The notes under the pieces were generated by a model. That model was given only the letters and a program-made list of their open reading frames with translations, was not told the origin of the DNA and did not search any database. The position numbers were made by a program, and so were the translations under genes. This document shows positions 27,301 to 35,241 of a stretch of 64,000 nt of DNA, piece by piece. The DNA is from Halomonas sp. 7T (lineage in GTDB: Bacteria; Pseudomonadota; Gammaproteobacteria; Pseudomonadales; Halomonadaceae), in contig NZ_CP087112.1 in the NCBI RefSeq assembly GCF_025643255.1, positions 3,038,001 through 3,102,000 on the forward strand, written 5' to 3'. Numbering within the stretch: position 1 is the first letter of the stretch; each line of letters opens with the position of its first letter.

Positions 27301-28823
27301 GTGCGCGCCTTAACATCGTAAGGGGTTTGCTTGAACTCGATCTGCTCGGCGTCAAGCGTTGCTTCTGACAGCATGGTGCGCTCGCCATAAATGGTCATGG
27401 GGCCTTCAAAATCCCCCTGCGCAGCGCGAATCACGGCTAACGTCTTCCGAGTTAGTACGTTTCCATTGGCAGCAGCTTTGTCTCCAAGAATGCCGTTGTA
27501 TAGGAGGGCATAACCATGGCCATTATGGCTGCCAAGAAACGGCGTTTGATCATTCTGCTTCGACCACGAGGTACTCGTCTCTGTAAACCAGATATGGGCT
27601 GCCAAGACTGGGAATTTGATGTCGGGCTGAATTTGGCCACCTTCCGTAAAAACGGGTGGGCCAAGCTTATAAAAACGGAAGCCACCGCCGCCTTGCCAAT
27701 TCTGCGCTTCAGAAATGCCGCCTTGCTCACCATCAATGACTTGTTTGAGCCTGGGAACACAGTGTGTGACGGCGTGCTCGCCCATTTCGATGCCGATATA
27801 TCCACGGCCCATTTTGTGCGCCACGGCAGCTGTTGTGGCTGATCCCAGAAAACTGTCAAGCACTAGATCCCCAGGATTGGTGGCGATCTGTAAAACGCGC
27901 TGAATTAGTCGCTCAGGCTTTGGTGTATCGAAAGCATTTGTATGTCCGAAAAGCACATTAATTTCTTTTTTGGCTTCTTGGTTGTTGCCGACCTCTTTAT
28001 TGGTCCACCAACTCCAGGATTTAACTCCTTTGGCTTCTGAAAGGTAGTTTTTTATTCGTGGCCTAGCCTTGCCATTTTTTCCAAACCACATACGGCCTTC
28101 AGCAAGGAAGCGTTTAAAATTTTCTTCGATATTTCCCCAGCATCTGCCTTGCGGAGGAGTGTATTTCTCTCCTGCTGGGGTAGTGATTTCGTACATTTGG
28201 TTCGGTCGATACCCTTGCGCCGTAAAATCAGTTGATACCCATGGCCCATGGGGGTCATTGTCTGGGTTTTTATATGCTTTGGCTTGTTCGTCTGTGAGTT
28301 TGATTTCATTAAAATTATTGCGGGCGCGCTGGGAGCCATAGACTAAAATATGGTCATGCGCATCTCCCATGTGGATACGGCTGTCAGGCGACGTTCTCTT
28401 CTGCCACAGTGCATTCACAATAAAGTTTTTTCTGCCAAAAACCTCGTCTAGCATCACTTTCATGTAGTGAGCTTCATCATCATCAATGCTAACCCAAATC
28501 GACCCATCCTCAGCTAGCAGCTCACGCAATAGCTCCAAGCGAGGCCACATCATCGCTAGCCATTTGGAATGCTCCAGGTTGTCGTCGTAGTGCTCGAAAG
28601 CGGAGCCAGTATTGTAGGGTGGGTCGATATAGATGCACTTAACCTGCCCGGCGTAATAGGGCAGTAGTGCCTTGAGGGCGTCGAGGTTATCGCCCTGGAT
28701 GAGCATGTTTCCTGAATTCTGGTCACCATAGCCAAGCTCGGGCGCTTCCTCCATCAAGCGATAGGGCACCTTTTCAGCGGCGCGCACGTCTTCGTCTCGG
28801 GTCAACCATCGCAGTATGGGCAT
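27297..28823 (-). CDS. Type III restriction-modification DNA methyltransferase, Mod subunit
   Basis: 508 residues, an N6-adenine methyltransferase of the beta class. Motif IV is IYIDPPYNTGSAF (about 88-100) and comes before motif I, DSFLGSATTAAVAHKMGRGYIGIE (about 325-345). Motif I reads FLGSATT where FxGSGTT is more common. A target-recognition region lies between them. The protein is shorter than the classical EcoP Mod (about 640) but in the range of many annotated Mods. It is followed by res with a four-base overlap. Whether the target site is methylated cannot be read from sequence. Confidence 0.92.
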   Translation of the reverse strand: MPILRWLTRDEDVRAAEKVPYRLMEEAPELGYGDQNSGNMLIQGDNLDALKALLPYYAGQVKCIYIDPPYNTGSAFEHYDDNLEHSKWLAMMWPRLELLRELLAEDGSIWVSIDDDEAHYMKVMLDEVFGRKNFIVNALWQKRTSPDSRIHMGDAHDHILVYGSQRARNNFNEIKLTDEQAKAYKNPDNDPHGPWVSTDFTAQGYRPNQMYEITTPAGEKYTPPQGRCWGNIEENFKRFLAEGRMWFGKNGKARPRIKNYLSEAKGVKSWSWWTNKEVGNNQEAKKEINVLFGHTNAFDTPKPERLIQRVLQIATNPGDLVLDSFLGSATTAAVAHKMGRGYIGIEMGEHAVTHCVPRLKQVIDGEQGGISEAQNWQGGGGFRFYKLGPPVFTEGGQIQPDIKFPVLAAHIWFTETSTSWSKQNDQTPFLGSHNGHGYALLYNGILGDKAAANGNVLTRKTLAVIRAAQGDFEGPMTIYGERTMLSEATLDAEQIEFKQTPYDVKART

Positions 28824-29011
28824 GTACTCGTGTGTTCCTTAGCAGCGTGTGACTTGGGCTGGGCTTTTGGCCACATAATACCCTTTGTAGAGGGCAACTT
28901 CTAAAGCGGTCGGTTTGCCCTGGTTAGCAAGCAAGAATAAATGGCTGCGTGGATAACAGGAAAAAATGGGTCTATAATCTGCTTTACCGAATCGGCGCCT
29001 TGGAGGCAATC

Positions 29012-29704
29012 GTGAGCCAAAAAGAAACGAACAGAGAAGAACTATGCCGCTTTATCTGCCAGCAGCTATCTCGTCCTGATTTAAATCAGTTGCTTGAAAG
29101 CATCGAAGCAGCTTTTAAGAAGAGCGATACCTTTCTCAAAGAGACCTTCAAGCATGTACCACTGCCTGGCCCTGGGCCGCAGTTACATCATTACACGGTG
29201 CAAGAGGCGCTTCTAGGTTTGCAGGCTGGCGAAAGCTTTGAGGTGAGCAACTATCCTACTCAACCAGCAGGCGGTCACTTTGCGCTAATTCGTGCTGGTT
29301 CGTTACAAATTACTACGAGTGTCATGACGCAAGACAAGGCACAGCCCACTTCGGCTAAATACCGGCGCGAGTTCAGCGCTATTAACGAAAGGCTGGAAAA
29401 TCAGCATCCTGACCTATTTCAGTCGTTGACCCCGCCCCTTGGTCCGAATGACGACTCGTTGCATGCTTTATTGCTGCCCTATACAGCTAAATGGACAGAA
29501 AGCGATCACAGCTCCACTTTGGGTGTAGTGTTGGCCGTTCCATTTAGTGATCCAAGCGCAGGGTTCCATTTGCGAATTAGCACTGATGAGCTTTTACAGT
29601 ATTACGACGAAATAGATGGTATCGGCGATGTTGCTTATCCGAAGCTGCGTGCTAGCATGCGTCGCGATGAAGGTCGAGACCAAAACGAAGGCGGAAGCGA
29701 GTGA
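29012..29704 (+). CDS. Unknown 230-residue protein paired with XRE-ImmA/IrrE gene
   Basis: The GTG at 29012 has GGAGG 5 bp upstream and is favoured over a start at 28949. I do not recognise the family. Residues about 1-45 are helical (SQKETNREELCRFICQQL and SIEAAFKKSDTFL), followed by a region with PGPGPQLHHYTVQEALLGLQAG and mixed strands (FALIRAGSLQITTSVMT, LHALLLPYTAKWTESD, GVVLAVPFSDPSAGFHLRISTDELLQYYD). The next start comes one base after its stop, so it is coupled to the XRE-ImmA/IrrE gene. Upstream is a type III restriction system. A toxin or effector role is possible by analogy only. Confidence 0.6.
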   Translation: MSQKETNREELCRFICQQLSRPDLNQLLESIEAAFKKSDTFLKETFKHVPLPGPGPQLHHYTVQEALLGLQAGESFEVSNYPTQPAGGHFALIRAGSLQITTSVMTQDKAQPTSAKYRREFSAINERLENQHPDLFQSLTPPLGPNDDSLHALLLPYTAKWTESDHSSTLGVVLAVPFSDPSAGFHLRISTDELLQYYDEIDGIGDVAYPKLRASMRRDEGRDQNEGGSE

Positions 29705-29705
29705 C

Positions 29706-30917
29706 ATGAGAACAGGGGTTGATGGATTTCAAGGCCAGCGGCTGAGCCAGTTGCGTATGGCCCAAAATTTGACCCTCGCGGAGCTGGGAGAGCAAATTGA
29801 ACGCTCTTCCAGCACGATTTCGGCATGGGAAAAAGGTGCCCAGCTACCTGAGGCTGAGTCCTTTGATCGCCTTTGCCACGTGTTCAATGTTTCACGAATG
29901 TGGTTTCTCAAGCCAATACCGCTAGCTTTCCAGGGGGAACAGCGCCCTCATTTTTTCCGCTCTCAAGCATCTGCTCATAAACAGGCCCGTGAGCGGTCGC
30001 AGTTGTATTTAGCATGGCTTCAAGAGATTTCAGACTTCTTTCAGGATGCAATGGAGTGGCCTGAGATCAATGTGCCTATGCTTGATGCCGATGACTGCCG
30101 CCTGATCAGTGATGAAGAAATAGAAGATATCGCGCGCGAATGCCGCGAGGTTTGGAATCTCGGCACTGCCCCTATTCCGAATGTTATCCAAGTAATGGAA
30201 AATGCTGGGATCATTTGTACTCGTGCGACCCTGGGGCATGTCAAAATGGATGGCGTTTCCCATGTCTCCATTTTGGATGGTCGACCCTATGTGCTGATCG
30301 CTGAAGACAAAGCGAATGCGATTCGCAACCGCTTCGACGCAGCGCATGAACTTGGGCACCTAGTACTACACTCGAAAATTCCGGCTTCGCAATATGCGAA
30401 AAATGAGCTCTATAACCTTTTAGAAGGGCAGGCACACCGTTTTGCCAGCGCCTTCCTGATGCCTCCCGAGAGCTTTGCGCAGGAGGTTGTATGGCCAACG
30501 CTTGATAACTTGCTCTCGCTTAAATCTCGCTGGAAAGTTTCTGTGGCCTCAATGATCGTACGCTGTCGCGATCTATTACTGCTGACGGACCAGCTTGAAT
30601 TAAGACTTTGGAAAGGACGCTCTGCACGTAAATGGACGAAGGGTGAGCCGGGCGATGATACCTTCGCTTTCGAGCAGCCCAAGCTCATGATGCGCGGCGC
30701 TCATTTGTTGGTAGATAACGGCATCTTCGAACGCACTGAGTTGGCGTATCAGATTGGGTTGCCGCCAGAAACCATTGAGATGCTTTGTAGCTTACGCCCT
30801 GGCTACCTGAGTGTTCAGCCAAATGCTGGCGAAAACGTGGTGCCTCTCAAGCTCAAGCACAGTGCCATAAGGTCTGGTCGAGCCACACGAGCAGATGTTC
30901 TTCCGTTTCAGAAATAG
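29706..30917 (+). CDS. Second XRE regulator with ImmA/IrrE peptidase domain
   Basis: 403 residues. The XRE helix-turn-helix is RLSQLRMAQNLTLAELGEQIERSSSTISAWEKGAQLP (about 12-48). The peptidase motif is DAAHELGHLVLH (HELGH about 214-218) with the downstream AHRFASAFLMPPE ligand region. A C-terminal region (about 300-403) is extra, with LLLTDQLELRLWKG and IGLPPETIEMLCSLRPG. It is distinct from the 22998-24089 protein, sharing only the domain order. Its start is one base after the stop of the unknown gene. Likely autoregulatory. Confidence 0.87.
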   Translation: MRTGVDGFQGQRLSQLRMAQNLTLAELGEQIERSSSTISAWEKGAQLPEAESFDRLCHVFNVSRMWFLKPIPLAFQGEQRPHFFRSQASAHKQARERSQLYLAWLQEISDFFQDAMEWPEINVPMLDADDCRLISDEEIEDIARECREVWNLGTAPIPNVIQVMENAGIICTRATLGHVKMDGVSHVSILDGRPYVLIAEDKANAIRNRFDAAHELGHLVLHSKIPASQYAKNELYNLLEGQAHRFASAFLMPPESFAQEVVWPTLDNLLSLKSRWKVSVASMIVRCRDLLLLTDQLELRLWKGRSARKWTKGEPGDDTFAFEQPKLMMRGAHLLVDNGIFERTELAYQIGLPPETIEMLCSLRPGYLSVQPNAGENVVPLKLKHSAIRSGRATRADVLPFQK

Positions 30918-31009
30918 CATTATGCAAGTAAGCTTCCCTTTCTAAGTGTTGGGTCTCGCACCATGCTCGATGTCAAAGTCATCGATTTCATGAATGCAAT
31001 GACGCTGGT

Positions 31010-31204
31010 TCACTTCTCATCCTTATCCCCTTGATGACAACCGGAATGGCGATGCATCAGGAAATGCATTCCAAGACAGAGTGCCAGGGGAAGCATCAGC
31101 CAGGCTCCAGTGCTTAGTGACTGACCGCGCCACATCAGAAAGATCATGGCCACTCCCATCATTACTAAGCAAGCAGTCATCATCCAGTGGTGAATGCGGT
31201 TCAT
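31010..31204 (-). CDS. DUF2933 small membrane protein
   Basis: 64 residues with two membrane helices: HWMMTACLVMMGVAMIFLMW and GAWLMLPLALCLGMHFLMH. The tail HRHSGCHQGDKDEK has His and Cys. DUF2933 proteins are often encoded beside copper ATPases. It overlaps the ATPase gene by four bases (ATGA) and would be translated with it. Role is unproven; the His/Met/Cys content suggests copper contact. Confidence 0.8.
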   Translation of the reverse strand: MNRIHHWMMTACLVMMGVAMIFLMWRGQSLSTGAWLMLPLALCLGMHFLMHRHSGCHQGDKDEK

Positions 31205-33738
31205 TTTGAGCCTCCTTGAGGGTTGTTTGTGGCGAAGCGTCGCTTGAGTAGCAGCGAGTTGCCAATGACGGAGAGAGAGCTTGCCGTCATAGCGATGACA
31301 CCGATCATGGGGTGCAGCAGGCCAATAGCGGCGATGGGAATGGCTGCGATGTTGTAGGCGCTGGCCCAGATAAGGTTCTGTACGATCTTGCCGTAGGTGG
31401 CGCGGGATAGGAGCATGGCATCGACCACGGCGGTCAGCTCGCCGCGCACCAGGGTCACGTCCGCTGCCTCAATGGCAACGTCTGCCCCGGCCCCGATGGC
31501 GATGCCCACGTTGGCTTGAGTAAGAGCAGGGGCGTCGTTAATACCGTCACCGACCATGGCCACGTGGTTACCGTGCTTCTCCTGTAGCGCGCGGATGGCC
31601 TCGACCTTGCCCTCTGGCAGTACGCCAGCCTGAACCTCATCGATGCCAACCTCGTCGGCTACGGCGCGGGCGGCCCGCTCGTTGTCACCAGTGATCATTA
31701 CCACGTGTATGCCGAGCTGGTGCATGCCGCGAATAGCTTCGATCGACTCCTTTTTGAGGGTATCGGCGACCGCCACGATGCCTATGGCTTGGCCGTCGGC
31801 GGCAACGATGACAGCGGTACGTCCTTTACCTTCGAGTCCCTGCATGGCCTCATCAAGCGCTTCCAGACCTAGTATGCCCTCTTCCTCCAGGAGTAGGCGA
31901 TTACCGATCAGTACGTGCGTCTCATCGACCTTGCCGGAGACGCCACGGGCACCGGTGGAACGAAACTCGCTGACATCACTGGGCTTGACGCCGCGCTCGC
32001 CGGCACCCTCCACGATGGCGCGAGCTATGGGATGTTCCGAGGCGTTTTCGACACTGGCTGCAAGCGTCAACAGCTTGGTTTCATCGACACCTTCGGCGGT
32101 AACCACTTCGGTCAGCTTCGGCTCGCCGCGGGTAATGGTTCCGGTCTTGTCGAGCACGATGACTTTGACGTCTTTGAAAGTCTGTATTGCCTCCCCGGAG
32201 CGGATCAGGATGCCGCGCTCGGCGCCGATCCCTGAACCCACCATCAGCGCCGTAGGGGTGGCCAGGCCCAAGGCGCAGGGGCAGGCGATGACCAGCACAG
32301 CCACAGCGGCGAGTATGGCCAGCACAGGGGTTGCGGCCTCGGGGTTCACCCAGGGTAGGAAGTTCGCGCCCCAGTCGAGGATCGGGCGCATGACGTCTGG
32401 AACCAGCAGCCACACAACCAGGCTGGCGAGGGCGATGAACAGCACTGCCGGTACGAAGCGGCCGGTCATGCGGTCGGCGAACTCCTGTATGGGTACCCGT
32501 GAGCCCTGGGCCTGGTCGATCAGACGTACCACCTGGGCGAGGAAGGTGTCACCGCCGACGCGAGTCGCCTTGACCCGCAGCCTCCCCTCCTTGTTGATAG
32601 TCGCGCCGATCACGCTGTCGCCGGAACTCTTGTAGACGGGTATAGACTCGCCGGTAGCGATGGACTCGTCGAGGTGGCTCTCGCCCTCGACGATTTCGCC
32701 GTCGGTGGGTATCTTGTCGCCGGGACGCACAATCATGATGTCGCCGAGAGCCAACTCCTTCACCGTTACCTCGACCTCCTCACCGTCGCGCTCTACCCGT
32801 GCCGTCTTGGCGCCCAGGGTCATCAGGCGGCGGATGGCCTGGGATGCACGCCCCTTGGCCAGTGCCTCCAAGTAGCGGCCCAACAGATGGAACGTCATGA
32901 TGGTGGCGGCCATTTCGATGAACGATGTCATTGGAGTAATGAAGCCGACTAGACCGATCAGGTAGGGGGGCAGGCTACCCATTGAGATCAGCACGTCCAT
33001 GTTGAAAGTGCCATTCTTTAACGACCGCCAGGTCGACTTATGGGTGGCAATACCGCCAAAAAGGAACACCACCGGAAACGCGAGTAGAGCGACAATGGCC
33101 AGATAGCCTGGGATCGGTTGCCAGAACATGTGCGGCATCATCAGCAGCATGATCAGGGTGGTGGGAACAGCAGCGATGATCAGGCGCTTGCGGGCCTGAG
33201 AGAGATAGGCTTCTTCAATTTCAGCATCTCCGTTGGTATCCTCCGCCTGGTCGGTCTGGACGGCCGCCACGTCGTATCCGGCGCCTTCCACGGCACTTTT
33301 GAGAGCATCGCCATCAGGGCCGTCGGCGGTGACGCTCACTGACACTCGATGGTTTGCAATATTGGTGTCAATCGACTCGATGCCTTCCAGGCGCTCGAGC
33401 GTCTTACGGACAATACCGGCGCAGTGATCCGAGCCCATGCCCGGTACGGTCAGGCGGATCTGCTGCTTGCCGGTACCGCCGCTGACGGCAGCCACATCGT
33501 AGCCAGCTCCCTCGACGGCTTTCTTTAGGGAGGTGCCATCGGGCCCACCCTCATCGAGAGTCACGCTGACATGATGGTTGGCGATATTGGTCTGGATCTC
33601 GTCTACGCCATCAAGGCGCTCAAGCGTCTTGCGTACGATCCCTGCACAGTGGTCGCTGCCCATGCCAGGGACCGTCAGAGTGACCGTGGTTGTTGGGTTT
33701 TTCTCTCTCTTGTCGTCTCTTTCTTGAGCATCTGCCAT
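31201..33738 (-). CDS. Copper/heavy-metal-translocating P1B-type ATPase with degenerate HMA domains
   Basis: 845 residues. Two nearly identical N-terminal metal-binding domains (about 18-85 and 92-160) each carry GMGSDHC where most HMA domains have GMxCxxC, so each keeps only one cysteine (Cys31 and Cys106). The core is complete: HMBP helices, the TGES actuator motif (ATGESIPVY), the metal site VIACPCALG, DKTGTITRGEP with the phosphorylated Asp, SEHPIARAI (HP locus), MITGDN and MVGDGINDAPAL. The CPC site implies Cu(I) or Ag(I) export from cytosol to periplasm. Start ATG has AAGGAG 7 bp upstream. It ends in an overlap with the DUF2933 gene. Confidence 0.92.
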   Translation of the reverse strand: MADAQERDDKREKNPTTTVTLTVPGMGSDHCAGIVRKTLERLDGVDEIQTNIANHHVSVTLDEGGPDGTSLKKAVEGAGYDVAAVSGGTGKQQIRLTVPGMGSDHCAGIVRKTLERLEGIESIDTNIANHRVSVSVTADGPDGDALKSAVEGAGYDVAAVQTDQAEDTNGDAEIEEAYLSQARKRLIIAAVPTTLIMLLMMPHMFWQPIPGYLAIVALLAFPVVFLFGGIATHKSTWRSLKNGTFNMDVLISMGSLPPYLIGLVGFITPMTSFIEMAATIMTFHLLGRYLEALAKGRASQAIRRLMTLGAKTARVERDGEEVEVTVKELALGDIMIVRPGDKIPTDGEIVEGESHLDESIATGESIPVYKSSGDSVIGATINKEGRLRVKATRVGGDTFLAQVVRLIDQAQGSRVPIQEFADRMTGRFVPAVLFIALASLVVWLLVPDVMRPILDWGANFLPWVNPEAATPVLAILAAVAVLVIACPCALGLATPTALMVGSGIGAERGILIRSGEAIQTFKDVKVIVLDKTGTITRGEPKLTEVVTAEGVDETKLLTLAASVENASEHPIARAIVEGAGERGVKPSDVSEFRSTGARGVSGKVDETHVLIGNRLLLEEEGILGLEALDEAMQGLEGKGRTAVIVAADGQAIGIVAVADTLKKESIEAIRGMHQLGIHVVMITGDNERAARAVADEVGIDEVQAGVLPEGKVEAIRALQEKHGNHVAMVGDGINDAPALTQANVGIAIGAGADVAIEAADVTLVRGELTAVVDAMLLSRATYGKIVQNLIWASAYNIAAIPIAAIGLLHPMIGVIAMTASSLSVIGNSLLLKRRFATNNPQGGSK

Positions 33739-33805
33739 AGACTTTCTCCTTCATGCGCAGTCCCACCCACACGCTTATTAACTGCCGGAAGTCGCATGTC
33801 CCACG

Positions 33806-33940
33806 TTACTTGCCCGAAGTGAATAGGTATTTGATCAGTGCAGCGATGGCGAGTATTACCAGCACCAGGATGGCGATGTGCATGAGCCAGCCGACAGCTC
33901 CCATATGACTCATCATGAAGTTCATGTGCTCTGACATCAT
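33806..33940 (-). CDS. 44-residue membrane protein before the P-type ATPase
   Basis: ATG (tandem ATGATG) with GGAGG 9 bp upstream. The sequence starts MMSEHMNFMMSHMGAVGWLM and continues into one membrane helix (LMHIAILVLVILAIAALIKYLF) with a short basic tail. The Met/His-rich head lies on one side of the membrane, plausibly the periplasm. It is 67 bp ahead of the ATPase gene and 58 bp after the Spy-like gene, all on the minus strand. Too short for usual gene calling; I think it is real because of the start signal, composition and context. Confidence 0.7.
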   Translation of the reverse strand: MMSEHMNFMMSHMGAVGWLMHIAILVLVILAIAALIKYLFTSGK

Positions 33941-33998
33941 TATTAAGCGCCTCCAGAAAGCAAAAGTTAGTCGTCAGGTGGGCATTTTGTCAGGCGTT

Positions 33999-34550
33999 TC
34001 AGTGATGGGCGTCATGATCCTCGGGATCGACATCATTATCAGATGGTGTCTGCTCAAGTTGCTGGCGCTGCTCGTCGCTCATCAGGTCATGCATGGCATT
34101 TCGCATGCGCACCATCTCGGCCATCATTTCGCCGTGCAATTCGGCCATGCTCGCATGGCGTTCCTGCACGGCGGCTGGGTCGGGGCGATCCTGTTGCATC
34201 TCGGCCATCAGGTCATCGCGCAGGTTCATCATCCGACCCATGCGCTCGAACTGGGCGGGGCGGTGCTCCTGCATCAGCTCACGCATCTCGCTGCGTTGCT
34301 CATCGTCGAGCATTGACATCATGCCCATACCCTCGGCCATCATCGGGCAGGGCATCATGCCGCCACCCATCATTTCCCCCATCATGCCAGGCCCCATACC
34401 GCCTTGGCCGTCACCTATCGTTCCTCCCATCATGGAGCGTCCTTGGCCCGCTTGGTCACCCATCATCCCCTGGGCGAAAGCAACGCCTGTACCACTGGCT
34501 GAGAGGGCCAGGGTGAGTCCGAAGGCGAGAGTGAGTTTGCGAATATCCAT
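33999..34550 (-). CDS. Periplasmic Spy/CpxP-like Met-rich protein
   Basis: 183 residues with a Sec signal peptide ending GVAFA. The mature part starts with a Met/Gly-rich, copper-binding-like stretch (QGMMGDQAGQGRSMMGG, GMMGEMMGGGMMPCPMM) and then has long helices (MLDDEQRSEMRELMQEH, RMGRMMNLRDDLMAEM, LMSDEQRQQLEQ) with the LTxxQ-like motif pattern of Spy/CpxP chaperones. The C-terminus is acidic and His-tailed (DPEDHDAHH). ATG 34550 with AAGGAG upstream. It leads the minus-strand ATPase operon, so it may buffer Cu in the periplasm or protect proteins under copper stress. Confidence 0.8.
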   Translation of the reverse strand: MDIRKLTLAFGLTLALSASGTGVAFAQGMMGDQAGQGRSMMGGTIGDGQGGMGPGMMGEMMGGGMMPCPMMAEGMGMMSMLDDEQRSEMRELMQEHRPAQFERMGRMMNLRDDLMAEMQQDRPDPAAVQERHASMAELHGEMMAEMVRMRNAMHDLMSDEQRQQLEQTPSDNDVDPEDHDAHH

Positions 34551-34633
34551 GGTCGTTCTCCTTAGCGACAGGCCCATATTAGGCCCAGATGTCGAAGGCC
34601 TATATCAAAGGCCGATGCCTGAAGTATTGAGGA

Positions 34634-34645
34634 TATGTGTAGCAC
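34634..34645 (+). promoter_or_regulatory. 12-bp motif shared with the left copper cluster
   Basis: TATGTGTAGCAC, identical to 11093-11104 on the minus strand, in the gap between the divergent right-hand copper operons. Similar bases follow both copies (AGGT and ATTCT). Confidence 0.35.
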
Positions 34646-34714
34646 CTAGGTCAATTCTCAATATGGCATTCAGGCATGCCTAAGGCATATCTGAACGTTA
34701 AATAAGGCAATTTA

Positions 34715-34728
34715 TTGACCTGTATCAA
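34715..34728 (+). promoter_or_regulatory. FNR/ANR-like box upstream of the multicopper oxidase operon
   Basis: TTGACCTGTATCAA matches the FNR/ANR consensus TTGAT-N4-ATCAA with one mismatch. It lies about 105 bp before the chosen start of the 34833 gene. A single 14-bp match can occur by chance. Confidence 0.35.
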
Positions 34729-34832
34729 TTTTGGAGATTCGGCAACTTGCCAGCTGCACTTGGGTTGCGTGTATCTATGGAGCCATGAAATACTCTTATT
34801 ATTCTCCACTCGACAGTGATTATTTCTTTCTC

Positions 34833-35171
34833 ATGACTCGCCACTCATTTAAATGGTTGCTTTGTTTGCTGCTGGGCCTTGCCTTGGCGCAGCCAATGAC
34901 GGTAGTGGCTATTGATCATCATGAAAATGAGCACTGTTTGTTCACTGAAACTGTTCCAATTAGTGAAGCGATCGAGAATACTGGATCGGATAGCAGCCAC
35001 CATCACGATGACTCTCATACGTCCGAGTGCTGTATGCCTTGTGGCCAGTGTACGGCGAATCTAGCGCTACTTATCGAAGACGTAGCCTTCCCCGCTTCGA
35101 CCTTGCCTCGTTACCTAGTCAACTGGTTACCAGCTCCACGCGTGCCTTTTGACCGGCCTCCTCGCGTTTAA
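34833..35171 (+). CDS. Small exported Cys/His-rich protein (DUF2946-like)
   Basis: 112 residues from the ATG at 34833, which begins a clear signal peptide (MTRHSFKWLLCLLLGLALAQ, cleavage after VVA). The mature part carries HHENEHC, SSHHHDDSHTSECCMPCGQC and a hydrophobic C-terminal half. The Cys/His cluster suggests metal binding, as in DUF2946-type proteins of copper loci. In-frame ATGs at 34731 and 34785 exist, but the signal peptide argues for 34833. No strong ribosome-binding site is visible. It is 70 bp before the multicopper oxidase gene. Confidence 0.6.
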   Translation: MTRHSFKWLLCLLLGLALAQPMTVVAIDHHENEHCLFTETVPISEAIENTGSDSSHHHDDSHTSECCMPCGQCTANLALLIEDVAFPASTLPRYLVNWLPAPRVPFDRPPRV

Positions 35172-35241
35172 AAATTCATCGATGAACATTCCGCTCGTTT
35201 GTGGCGGACCAAGATGATTTTTTTAATTTCGAGGAATATCC

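Noticed and set aside
31643..32635. 330-residue Ser/Thr/Ala-rich plus-strand frame inside the P-type ATPase
   Set aside because: Antisense shadow with low-complexity composition and no start signal.
34570..34700. MerR-type operator between the right copper operons
   Set aside because: TTGACC and AGGT-like bases exist, but no 21-bp dyad with correct -10 spacing could be aligned, unlike at 17067-17135.
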